Made by a program: the position numbers and the translations under genes
Shown: piece after piece, positions 26,119 through 33,909 of the stretch
How positions within the stretch are numbered: position 1 is the stretch's first letter
Layout: each line of letters opens with the position of its first letter
Assembly: GCA_002364735.1 (NCBI GenBank)
Contig: DEZB01000033.1
Coordinates: 62,001-126,000 of the forward strand
Direction: 5' to 3'
DNA length: 64,000 nucleotides
Source of the DNA: Bacteroidales bacterium UBA3143
GTDB lineage: Bacteria > Bacteroidota > Bacteroidia > Bacteroidales > Dysgonomonadaceae
Notes under the pieces: model-generated
Database searches by the model: none
What the model was told of the DNA's origin: nothing
The model's input: the letters and a program-made list of their open reading frames with translations, nothing else

Positions 26119-26362
26119 TGCGCTATTTTAAACACAATTATTCTAAATTATTCTCTCAAAACGCTTTGACTTTCGGAGAACTCAAACAAAATCCTTATAG
26201 ACTTTTAAAAAATATACCTCCTCAACTTTCTACTTCTATTAAGTGTTTTACATTTGAAGAAGATTACGAGGCATAAAATTGAAAGCAAAAGAGGCGCTTG
26301 AAATTCAAACCGTATATTTTGAAAAATAATCTACTTTCATTTTATATAATGCCAAATTTATT

Positions 26363-26370
26363 TAACTTTG
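26363..26370 (+). promoter_or_regulatory. Promoter -7 box of the 26397 lipoprotein gene
   Basis: TAACTTTG fits TAnnTTTG and lies 27 bases before the ATG at 26397. It argues against the longer in-frame start at 26298. Confidence 0.5.
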
Positions 26371-26396
26371 TGAAACATACTATACACCTGAATGAT

Positions 26397-26807
26397 ATGA
26401 GTAAAACGAAAGTATATAAACACCTATTTATAGTTATTATATTGGCAGTTAGCTTTGTGCAGTGCACATCAAAAAACAAACAGCTCAATGACAAACTAAA
26501 AGAAATGGCTACAAACTTAAACCAATCCACTCCGGCTGTTTTAGATCCGCATACTCGTTTCGATAGTGTAGGCGTAACTTCCGACAATATTTTCCAATAC
26601 TATTACACCCTTGTTGATATAGCCAACCCACATAAGCTTTTGCAAGAACAAAAACAGGATATATTGGATAACATGGGCGTGGCATTTACTACTGATAAAT
26701 CATTGCAAGTGTTCACCAAAAACAATGTCACACTTCAATACATATACAGAGATACGGCACACAATGTAATTGATGTAATAACAATTGAGCCTGACAAATA
26801 CAAATAA
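26397..26807 (+). CDS. Small putative lipoprotein, unknown function
   Basis: 136 aa from ATG 26397. The N-terminus MSKTKVYKHLFIVIILAVSF is followed by VQCTSKNK, a lipobox-like site whose Cys is about residue 23. The mature part is soluble and hydrophilic, with no known motif. A longer frame from 26298 adds 33 residues, but a -7 box at 26363-26370 lies inside that extension. It precedes the GYF/CD225/DUF2752 membrane cluster by 37 bases and may be co-transcribed with it. Function unknown. Confidence 0.65.
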   Translation: MSKTKVYKHLFIVIILAVSFVQCTSKNKQLNDKLKEMATNLNQSTPAVLDPHTRFDSVGVTSDNIFQYYYTLVDIANPHKLLQEQKQDILDNMGVAFTTDKSLQVFTKNNVTLQYIYRDTAHNVIDVITIEPDKYK

Positions 26808-26844
26808 ATTCCTATCAAATAACCATTTAATAAAACAGCTTCAG

Positions 26845-27390
26845 ATGAACAGATATTTCTATATTGATTCAGAAGGAAAACAAAAAGGAACCTACACGCT
26901 TGATGATTTAAGGAAAGAGCCAATCAAAAAAGAGACCATGGTATGGACACAGGGCATGCCAGAATGGAAAAGAGCACATGATGTGGTTGAAATGCAACCC
27001 CTATTTGATGTTTCATCAACCATAGACAAACAGTTTGTGAACCCACCCATACAAGCACCTCATCAAGCCACCAGTAGCCAAGATATTCCTGTTATGCCAA
27101 AATCGTGGATGGTGGAATCTATTTTGGTTACCATACTACCCTTTGTGTTGTGTGGAAACGTTCTGAGCTTATTGGGTATTGCAGCCATTGTAAATGCATC
27201 AAAAGTAGAACCTCTATACCATCAAGGACTTTTTTCACAAGCCATAGAAGCATCTTCAAATGCAGCTCGATGGACCAAAATCACTTTTTGGATTGCCATT
27301 GGCGCAATAGTTTTGGCGATTGTTAGTGTCATCGTTGCAGTCATATTTTTCGGCTCGCTTGCTGGAGTAGGCAATGCTTTATCTATCTAA
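26845..27390 (+). CDS. GYF_2 plus CD225/dispanin-type membrane protein
   Basis: 181 aa from ATG 26845. The N-terminal GYF_2 domain (DUF4339-like, about 1-55) shows RYFYIDSEGKQKGTYTLDDL and VWTQGMPEWKRA. A Pro/Gln linker follows. The CD225/dispanin part has two membrane helices (about 92-115 and 148-175) with the intervening GIAAIVNASKVEPLYHQG segment, the family hallmark. The following gene repeats the CD225 part without GYF. Such fusions are common in bacteria, but the function is unknown. A longer frame from 26785 exists and overlaps the lipoprotein end. Confidence 0.8.
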   Translation: MNRYFYIDSEGKQKGTYTLDDLRKEPIKKETMVWTQGMPEWKRAHDVVEMQPLFDVSSTIDKQFVNPPIQAPHQATSSQDIPVMPKSWMVESILVTILPFVLCGNVLSLLGIAAIVNASKVEPLYHQGLFSQAIEASSNAARWTKITFWIAIGAIVLAIVSVIVAVIFFGSLAGVGNALSI

Positions 27391-27434
27391 ATATTTTGTA
27401 AATTATTTATAAATTAGATTTCAAATTATATAAA

Positions 27435-27758
27435 ATGGAAAATCAACACACTCCACCCCCTACACCACAAATGAATGTACCAGTAAGGCCTAAAAGCTGG
27501 TTGGTAGAGTCAATTCTTATAACCATATTGTGCTGTTTGCCTTTCGGAATTGTGGGCATTGTGAATGCTGCAAAAGTAAACTCACTGTACGACCAAGGAT
27601 TGTATGATGAGTCAAAACGTGTTTCGAAGAATGCTAAAAGATGGGCTATGTATGGATTAATAGCAGGAATAATTTACCTAATTTTTCTAATCATAATGGT
27701 TTCTATGGGCTACTTCACTGGCATGAACATGCCAGGAGCCCAAGGGCTCGCTTTTTAA
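27435..27758 (+). CDS. CD225/dispanin family membrane protein
   Basis: 107 aa. A short Pro-rich cytosolic N-terminus (ENQHTPPPTPQMNVPVRPKS) leads to W-LVESILITILCCLPFGIVGIVNAAKVNSLYDQGLYDES, the CD225 helix and loop. A second membrane helix (about 73-95) follows. It is a paralogue of the C-terminal half of the gene 44 bases upstream (shared KSWxVESILxTIL and AAKVN-like blocks), so a local duplication is likely. The DUF2752 gene follows within 10 bases. The role of bacterial CD225 proteins is not established. Confidence 0.82.
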   Translation: MENQHTPPPTPQMNVPVRPKSWLVESILITILCCLPFGIVGIVNAAKVNSLYDQGLYDESKRVSKNAKRWAMYGLIAGIIYLIFLIIMVSMGYFTGMNMPGAQGLAF

Positions 27759-27768
27759 TTAGTAAATA

Positions 27769-28149
27769 GTGAAATACAAAAAGAAGGCATTAATTTCGGT
27801 TGCAGCCATTTTGGTTGTAACCGCTGTGGTTATATTTTTCTACATTGACCCCAATGCTTATCCATTATTCCCAAAATGCCCTTTTCTTGTCATCACAGAC
27901 TTAGAATGTCCTGGCTGCGGATCACAACGAGCATTTCATCAATTGTTGCATTTCGATATTTCAGGAGCCTTTCATCAAAACACACTTGTTGTACTCTTTG
28001 GACCTTACATCGTGTTAGGTTTCTATCTTGAATACTTTGACGGAGACAATAAACTTCCAAGAATCAAAAATGCGTTATTTGGAAAATATGCTGCAATCAG
28101 CATCTTAGTTGTTATTATTGGATATTGGATAGGACGAAATATCTTCTAA
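27769..28149 (+). CDS. DUF2752 domain membrane protein
   Basis: 126 aa from GTG. It has an N-terminal membrane helix, then the family block CPFLVITDLECPGCGSQRAFHQLLHFD with the CPxCGxxRA Cys pair (about 44-51). A second helix (about 70-88) and a third (about 107-123) follow. The gene begins 10 bases after the CD225 stop, so they form one unit. DUF2752 proteins often sit next to CD225 or TM2 proteins; function unknown. Confidence 0.82.
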   Translation: MKYKKKALISVAAILVVTAVVIFFYIDPNAYPLFPKCPFLVITDLECPGCGSQRAFHQLLHFDISGAFHQNTLVVLFGPYIVLGFYLEYFDGDNKLPRIKNALFGKYAAISILVVIIGYWIGRNIF

Positions 28150-28192
28150 CAGTTAAATCCATCTTTTCAATCATTAAATATATCACATCAAA

Positions 28193-28954
28193 ATGAAATC
28201 AATTTATTATCCGCTTTTTCTTCTATTAATCATTTTCTCTTCGGGTTGTGAAAACAAGTCGCAAACTTTGAAAATAGCAAGCTACAATGTGCGCAACGGT
28301 AGAGGCATGGATAATATTACGGACTTTGACAGAATAGCCTCAGTCATAAATGAAATGAATGCAGACGCTATAGCAATTCAAGAATTGGACAGCGCAACAC
28401 AAAGAAGCGAAGGAATAGTTGTTTTAGATGAATTGGCAAAAAGAACCAATATGTACGCCTCTTTCAATGCCTCTATCGAATTTCAAGGAGGAAAATATGG
28501 CAATGGCATATTAACGAAAGAAAAACCATTGCGCAAAGATGCAATAGAACTACCAGGACGTGAGGAGAAGCGAAGCTTGATAATCGTAGAGTTAGAGAGC
28601 TTCGTGCTATGTGGCACACACATGTCGCTCAACGAAGAGGACAGACAGTCGTCTGTTGAACTTATTCAAGAATATACTAATAGATATACATCCAAGCCCG
28701 TATTTCTGGTAGGTGATTTAAATGCATCTCCCGACTCAAATGAAATTAAAACATTGTCGAAGAATTGGACAATGCTAAACGACCCAGCGCAACCTACCTT
28801 CCCATCTGACAATCCTGAAGTCACAATAGATTATCTGTTTTTAAAACAAAACAAAGACTTTGATCACACTTTAATAGGAGTTGAAGTTTTTAATGAACCA
28901 ATGGCTTCAGATCACCGACCATTGTGGGTGGAATTGAAAATAAAGCGGAAATAA
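28193..28954 (+). CDS. Exported endonuclease/exonuclease/phosphatase family protein
   Basis: 253 aa with a lipoprotein signal (LLLIIFSSGCENK, Cys about 19). The EEP fold motifs follow in order: ASYNVRNGRG, IAIQELD (metal-binding Glu), GTHMSLNEEDRQ, LVGDLNASPDSNE and the C-terminal SDHRPLWVEL. All catalytic positions of the family appear present. A lipid-anchored phosphodiesterase acting on lipid headgroups, sugars or nucleic acid is possible; the substrate is not given by sequence. It follows the DUF2752 gene by 43 bases. Confidence 0.88.
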   Translation: MKSIYYPLFLLLIIFSSGCENKSQTLKIASYNVRNGRGMDNITDFDRIASVINEMNADAIAIQELDSATQRSEGIVVLDELAKRTNMYASFNASIEFQGGKYGNGILTKEKPLRKDAIELPGREEKRSLIIVELESFVLCGTHMSLNEEDRQSSVELIQEYTNRYTSKPVFLVGDLNASPDSNEIKTLSKNWTMLNDPAQPTFPSDNPEVTIDYLFLKQNKDFDHTLIGVEVFNEPMASDHRPLWVELKIKRK

Positions 28955-28971
28955 AAATAAATAGAGTGGCT

Positions 28972-29634
28972 TTAAAAGTAGATAGACACACCGTAGAATA
29001 TCCCAGATGAATAGGGAGAGTTAACGTCTTGCACTAAATCATAGTAAAGCATTGCATGAGCTGGTCCTAATTTTAGCCCTGCCCCAACCACAACAGAGGG
29101 AACAAGAACATCACTTTTATCAAAATCTCCCGAGCTACCGCCTTTATATCTTGACCAGATATAGTTTGCCTCGGGCTGTATCGATAAGACTAATATACTG
29201 GCTGGATAAAGGTAAGCAAAAGCATTGGCTCCTAAAGAGTTATTTATGTACGATACGCGTTCATCAAAGTTATAGTTGTAAATTCTGTTTTTAGAGTAGT
29301 AATAGCTCACACCCACACCAACCATTACATACTTATTAAACTGATATCCAACTTGCGGAGCAAGACGAAACAAGGAATAATTACTGCTAAAATTCAGTCC
29401 AAAGTTAATACCATATCGCAATTTACTTGCATCAAAACCTGATGCTAAAGCTGGTTGGTTTGATTGTCTTCTTGCTCTTACTTGATTTTGTGAAGCTACT
29501 TGTTGCCGATTTTGATATTGGTGAATATTTCGTGCGTCATCATTAGATACACGAATTGTATCATATGTGAAAGGTTCTTGAGAGAAAGAGAGAACTGAAA
29601 TCAATAGAAAAACGCTTAGTATTATCTTCTTCAT
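28972..29634 (-). CDS. Predicted outer-membrane beta-barrel protein
   Basis: 220 aa with a signal peptide (MKKIILSVFLLISVLSFSQ). A Gln/Arg/Asn-rich segment (about 40-62) follows, then repeating amphipathic strands: YGINFGLNFSSNYSLFRLAPQVGYQ, YVMVGVGVSYYYSK and VVVGAGLKLGPAHAMLYYDL. It ends in an aromatic residue (GVSIYF), the usual C-terminal signal of outer-membrane barrels. About eight strands fit the size. Function unknown. Single gene, separated from secG by a strong terminator. Confidence 0.75.
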   Translation of the reverse strand: MKKIILSVFLLISVLSFSQEPFTYDTIRVSNDDARNIHQYQNRQQVASQNQVRARRQSNQPALASGFDASKLRYGINFGLNFSSNYSLFRLAPQVGYQFNKYVMVGVGVSYYYSKNRIYNYNFDERVSYINNSLGANAFAYLYPASILVLSIQPEANYIWSRYKGGSSGDFDKSDVLVPSVVVGAGLKLGPAHAMLYYDLVQDVNSPYSSGIFYGVSIYF

Positions 29635-29737
29635 AATCTATATAAATTCGTTTCTAACAAAAATAGCGAAATATCTTGATTACAGCACTATTTTTTAAGT
29701 TCTCACATATTTATTTTCAATCCTTGAAGAATTTGAC

Positions 29738-29780
29738 TAAAAAAAGATGGCAAGTCAAGAATAATATTCTTGACTTGCCA
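29738..29780 (-). terminator. secG operon intrinsic terminator
   Basis: Perfect 15-bp stem TGGCAAGTCAAGAAT / ATTCTTGACTTGCCA (29748-29762 / 29766-29780) with a 3-nt loop. On the minus strand it is followed by a run of seven T. It lies about 60 bases past the secG stop. Confidence 0.92.
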
Positions 29781-29841
29781 CAATGCAAAAAAGGAACCAA
29801 GTTTAGTTCGATTCCTAAATTTGTATATTTTAGAAAGCTAA

Positions 29842-30207
29842 TTAATTAGCTGGTTCTGTAGGCTCTGTTTCACTTGGCACTGGCTGATTTGGTATTGTTA
29901 AACCAGGATTCATGTCAGGTGCAGTAGAGGGGCTTAATGGAGAAGGTTGTTGAACTTCGACTTGCGATTGTGGTAATGTGCGGCGTTGAACAGTAAACTT
30001 AGCTGTTAAAATGCTGAGCACAATAATGGTGAATGCTAAACCCCAAGTTGCTTTTTCCAAAAAGTCAGTTGTTTTTCTAACTCCCATTATCTGGTTTGAT
30101 GAAGAAAATCCTGCAGCTAATCCTCCTCCTTTAGAGTTTTGAACCAAAACTATAAGGATCATACAAACCGCTGCAATTAAAATTAAAATCGTAATAAAGA
30201 TATACAT
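29842..30207 (-). CDS. secG: Preprotein translocase subunit SecG
   Basis: Small membrane partner of SecY and SecE. 121 aa with two hydrophobic segments (about 2-22 and 53-73). The conserved loop VQNSKGGGLAAGFSSSNQIMGVRKTTDFLEKATW lies between them. The C-terminal half is a Pro/Ser/Glu-rich tail, common in Bacteroidota SecG. It is the last gene of the sigma-54 regulator/lptE/TPR/secG series and is closed by a perfect hairpin terminator. Confidence 0.95.
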   Translation of the reverse strand: MYIFITILILIAAVCMILIVLVQNSKGGGLAAGFSSSNQIMGVRKTTDFLEKATWGLAFTIIVLSILTAKFTVQRRTLPQSQVEVQQPSPLSPSTAPDMNPGLTIPNQPVPSETEPTEPAN

Positions 30208-30211
30208 ATTT

Positions 30212-30988
30212 CTATTTTTGTTTTTTGTTTTTGTCGTTCAGTATCAAATACTCCAGAAAACGTATTTGGTCTGCAAAGTAAATACTTTTTTCTGGGAAAT
30301 TCAAACTTAATCTTTTAATAATTGTAAGAGCTTGTTCGTATTTCTTTTGTTTAATGTAAACTTGTGCAAGCGTTTCTGTCAAAAATGTATCATCATCCAA
30401 TAGGTTATCAGCGTCTTGAGTTGAATTTTCAACTTCATTATCTTTGTGTTTGTCAGGTGAAAATAAAACTTCATCTGTTTGCGATTTCTCCAAGAAATTA
30501 TCAACTAATTGTTGATGCTTCATTAGTTTAGCGTCATCGCCCTTTTCAGTATCATTTTCATTCTTCTCCGTGAGTTCAAGATACGCTATATAATCTGTTG
30601 AAACAATTGAATCAGTTTCTAAGCTGTATGATTTTGAGTCTTTGTTTTTATCACTTTTCTCTTCAAGCGACTCTAAAAAAGAGTGCAATAATAACTCTGT
30701 GCGGTCTTTATCTAACAAATCATCCTTTATTTTCTTTGGGAAAAACTGAACGAATCGCTCATCGTTCAAATAATAAAACAACTTTTCCCGATCAGCACAT
30801 TCAACTGCAAAAATGTTTAAGTTTGAAATAAAGTTGCTATCACCTTTATCTTTTAGGTTTTTCAACAACAACAATTTTGCTGTTTGAAAATAAGGATACT
30901 CTTTCGTTATATACTCCAGTTGAACCAATGATTCATCATTTAGCTCTTTATTCCCTTTTAGGTATTCAAAAAAATCTTCTTTCTTCAC
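30212..30988 (-). CDS. Conserved TPR-like protein upstream of secG
   Basis: 258 aa, cytosolic, strongly charged. The N-terminal LKGNKELNDESLVQLEYITKEYPYFQTAKLLLLKNL and the C-terminal ETLAQVYIKQKKYEQALTIIKRLSLNFPEKSIYFADQIRFLE resemble tetratricopeptide helices. The middle is acidic and probably disordered. It ends 4 bases before secG. The position between lptE and secG is conserved in Bacteroidales, which points to a link with envelope biogenesis (inference). No specific function is known to me. Confidence 0.75.
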   Translation of the reverse strand: MKKEDFFEYLKGNKELNDESLVQLEYITKEYPYFQTAKLLLLKNLKDKGDSNFISNLNIFAVECADREKLFYYLNDERFVQFFPKKIKDDLLDKDRTELLLHSFLESLEEKSDKNKDSKSYSLETDSIVSTDYIAYLELTEKNENDTEKGDDAKLMKHQQLVDNFLEKSQTDEVLFSPDKHKDNEVENSTQDADNLLDDDTFLTETLAQVYIKQKKYEQALTIIKRLSLNFPEKSIYFADQIRFLEYLILNDKNKKQK

Positions 30989-31036
30989 AATTAAATCAAG
31001 CTGTATTTTTTAAGCAAGAGAAAAGCTTTAATTTTC

Positions 31037-31540
31037 TTACCAGTTAGACATGGTTACATTAAAAATCTGATCCACTATCTCTTTTATTAATTCATTTATT
31101 AACTGATCCTGCACATCTGTCAGCATTCTATCTGCGGGAAAGTTTCGATAAGCAGAAACCGTCTCTTCACGATCTTGACCCTCCTGTCTATTATTTCTAA
31201 ATCGCATTCGTACAGTTAGTGTTAGTCTTGTTTCTGAAGCAAATGAATCTTCTTGAACAGCAAGGGGCGTTAGTTCATAGCCAACAATCTCTCCTTCCAT
31301 TTCTAAATCTGCATTTTGATTAACAAACTGCAAGCGTGTATTGCGCGTAAACAAATCTTTCAATTCCTCATTAAACCGTTGCTCTAATGGAGGATAAACT
31401 AAAGGTGCTTGATTTGGAAAATCAGAAATTGCAATTGTTTTTGTTAAGCTATAATCAATGGAGGCACCATTAAATTTGTAGGAGAGCGAACACCCACTTA
31501 ATAATAACGCAACAAGTAGATAAAACAAAGTTTTTTTCAT
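31037..31540 (-). CDS. lptE: LptE-like LPS-assembly lipoprotein
   Basis: 167 aa with a lipoprotein signal MKKTLFYLLVALLLSGCSLSY (Cys about 17). The body matches the Bacteroidota LptE family: SIDYSLTKTIAISDFPNQAPLVYPPLEQRFNEELKDLF and the RLTLTVRMRFRNN strand. LptE plugs the LptD barrel in the outer membrane, which inserts LPS. The start overlaps the sigma-54 regulator stop by 4 bases, implying coupled translation. Confidence 0.85.
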   Translation of the reverse strand: MKKTLFYLLVALLLSGCSLSYKFNGASIDYSLTKTIAISDFPNQAPLVYPPLEQRFNEELKDLFTRNTRLQFVNQNADLEMEGEIVGYELTPLAVQEDSFASETRLTLTVRMRFRNNRQEGQDREETVSAYRNFPADRMLTDVQDQLINELIKEIVDQIFNVTMSNW

Positions 31541-32805
31541 AAGTCGTCTAATTTATACTCTTTTATTTTGCGGTATAGCGTTCGTTCTGAAATTTTTAAA
31601 TCTTTAGCGGCTTGTCTTCTATTCCCTTCATTTCGATTTAATGCTTCAGCAATCATATCTCTTTCAACCTCACTCAACGACATAGTTTCTTCTATATATT
31701 CTGTAGCATCATGGAAATCATTTTTATCGTCCTCGTCATCTGTAGCAAAAGGAGATTGCAAAAACCTCTCGCTATACCTAACAGGAATACGAAAATGTGA
31801 AGCATCTTCTAAAGTATCTTGTAGTACTGCATCTGCTTTTGGAGAACGTTTAGCCCCACCATCTTTTGCCAACATGTCTTTAACCACTTGCTTTAAATCA
31901 TTTAGGTCCCTTTTCATGTCGAACAAAACTTGATACAGTATCTCGCGTTCATTAGCAAAAGTTCTACCGTCGTTATCATGGATATCAGACTCTAAAACTG
32001 GAATCATACCAACTTCTTGAGTGGGTAAATATCGTCTCAAAATTTCGGGTGTTATCAAACGCTCTTGTTCAATTACAGAAATTTGTTCAGTTATGTTCTT
32101 CAATTGACGAATATTACCTGGCCACCTGTATTTTATCAACATCTCCTTTGCTTCATTTGTTAATGATATAGGTGGCATCATATATCTTTCGGCACAATCT
32201 CCTGCAAATTTGCGAAATAATAATTGAATATCTTCTTTTCTGTTTCTCAACGGGGCTATACGTATTGGAACAGAGTTTAAACGATAATAAAGGTCCTCTC
32301 TAAACTTACCTTTTTCTACTGCTTGAATTACATTCATGTTGGTGGCTGCAACAACCCTAACATCACTTTGCTCAACTTTTGATGATCCTACCTTAATAAA
32401 TTCACCAGTCTCTAAAACCCGTAATAAACGAGCTTGAGTTGACAAAGGCAATTCACCAACTTCGTCCAAAAACAGAGTACCTCCATTAGCAGATTCAAAA
32501 TATCCTTTTCTGTTAGATGTTGCACCAGTAAAAGATCCTTTTTCATGACCAAATAGTTCTGAGTCAATCGTACCCTCTGGTATTGAGCCACAATTTACGG
32601 CAAAATAAGGACCATGTTTTCGCCGACTATATTGATGTATAATTTGGGGGAAATTTTCTTTACCCACTCCACTTTCCCCTGTTATCAAGACAGAAAGGTC
32701 AGTAGGAGCAACTTGAAGTGCAGTATCAATGGCACGCTCCAGTTCATGGGAGACTCCAATGATGCTGAAACGTTGTTTTACTTGTTGAATAGCTTGTTTT
32801 GACAT
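31537..32805 (-). CDS. Sigma-54-dependent transcriptional activator without receiver domain
   Basis: 422-aa AAA+ enhancer-binding protein. Walker A GESGVGKE (43-50), the sigma-54 contact loop GSFTGA (90-95), Walker B LFLDEV (111-116) and the sensor region follow in order. A Fis-type helix-turn-helix closes it (NRRQAAKDLKISERTLYRKIKEYKL, about 394-418). The AAA+ domain starts almost at residue 1, so no receiver, PAS or GAF input domain exists. A poorly conserved stretch (about 255-385) lies between AAA+ and the helix-turn-helix. It heads the operon with lptE, TPR and secG. Confidence 0.93.
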   Translation of the reverse strand: MSKQAIQQVKQRFSIIGVSHELERAIDTALQVAPTDLSVLITGESGVGKENFPQIIHQYSRRKHGPYFAVNCGSIPEGTIDSELFGHEKGSFTGATSNRKGYFESANGGTLFLDEVGELPLSTQARLLRVLETGEFIKVGSSKVEQSDVRVVAATNMNVIQAVEKGKFREDLYYRLNSVPIRIAPLRNRKEDIQLLFRKFAGDCAERYMMPPISLTNEAKEMLIKYRWPGNIRQLKNITEQISVIEQERLITPEILRRYLPTQEVGMIPVLESDIHDNDGRTFANEREILYQVLFDMKRDLNDLKQVVKDMLAKDGGAKRSPKADAVLQDTLEDASHFRIPVRYSERFLQSPFATDDEDDKNDFHDATEYIEETMSLSEVERDMIAEALNRNEGNRRQAAKDLKISERTLYRKIKEYKLDDL

Positions 32806-32992
32806 AACTTGTTTGTGAAATAAGAGTAGGCTTAATGCGATACAGGTTTATTCAAAGTTAAATAAATTATTTGAATTTACTTTCACTTTTAATCAAAAGG
32901 TAATCTAATACAATTGTCAAATTTAAGAATTAGCGATTTAAAATAGACGAAAATAATTTAATTACTTTCTTTTAAATTTTAAAGTTACAATC

Positions 32993-33817
32993 CTATTTTA
33001 ATGCATAAGTTTTGTCCTTAAGGAAATGCCCGAATGACTCAAGATCGGAATATTTTGATTGCTCTTTTAAAGTTATTGGCTCACCAACTGAAAACATCAT
33101 TTCTTTATCTTTTTTGTTGTACAATTCGTGACCAAGTCTTAAGTTACGCAAACGCCAATCTAATAACCCAAGTAAATAGAAAATGTTTGAATTTCTTCCT
33201 GAAATATGAATTGGAATAATTGGAACATCTGCAAACTTTATAAGCTTAAGTACAGATGTTTGCCATTCTCGATCTTCAATTACCCACTTTTTGTTTTTTC
33301 TTATGAGATTAGAGATAGCGCCAGCAGGAAATAATCCTAAAGGATTTCCTTCATTTAAGTGAGCTATGCATTCTTTAATGCCACTAAGGCTGGAAACTTT
33401 ATTGAAAACATCAGGATTATAGGGATTAACAGTAATAAAATGTTCAGACATGGTATCAATCAAACCTAAAATGAAATTCACCATCATCTTAAACTTCTGT
33501 TGATATGAACCAATTAATTCTATGAGGGCAATCCCATCTACATGACCATATGCATGATTTGATACTGTTATGAAAGGTTGATCCTTGTATCTTTCAAGAA
33601 TTTCTTGACCTTTTACTCTTCTTCTAATGCCCAAGTGATTTAATAAATGGGTACAGAAATCGATACCAGTTAGGTGTTTTGAATAATCATAAACACTATT
33701 GACATTATTTAGACCAGATATTTTAAGACTTTTTTTTGCTAAAAGGTCTCCGTGTCTTCCTCGAAAAACAGCGTGAACTTTTCGAACATCTTCAATACCA
33801 ATTAATTTATCTTTCAT
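32993..33817 (-). CDS. Lysophospholipid acyltransferase family protein
   Basis: 274-aa PlsC-like acyltransferase. The active site is NHAYGHVDG (about 87-95), where the His and Asp are spaced H-x5-D rather than H-x4-D. Some LPLAT-family proteins carry a similar NHPxGxxDG form. Downstream blocks GNPLGLFPAGAISN (the FPxG acceptor-binding type) and IIPIHISGRNSNIFYLLG support the fold. No signal peptide or clear membrane helix is seen, so it is probably peripheral to the inner membrane. It may acylate lysophosphatidate or an ornithine-type lipid; the substrate is uncertain. Confidence 0.85.
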   Translation of the reverse strand: MKDKLIGIEDVRKVHAVFRGRHGDLLAKKSLKISGLNNVNSVYDYSKHLTGIDFCTHLLNHLGIRRRVKGQEILERYKDQPFITVSNHAYGHVDGIALIELIGSYQQKFKMMVNFILGLIDTMSEHFITVNPYNPDVFNKVSSLSGIKECIAHLNEGNPLGLFPAGAISNLIRKNKKWVIEDREWQTSVLKLIKFADVPIIPIHISGRNSNIFYLLGLLDWRLRNLRLGHELYNKKDKEMMFSVGEPITLKEQSKYSDLESFGHFLKDKTYALK

Positions 33818-33909
33818 CTCTAATCTAAAAATTAACCGTAAATCCTACCACCTATGATGGTTCGGGCTTTACGGTATTATATGAAGAATAATAACTTATG
33901 TATAAGTTT

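Noticed and set aside
26094..26276. 60-aa plus-strand open frame starting inside the hairpin at 26080-26112
   Set aside because: Its ATG lies in the hairpin loop region, directly before a T8 terminator; the product has no recognised motif. Could be a remnant, but coding is not supported.
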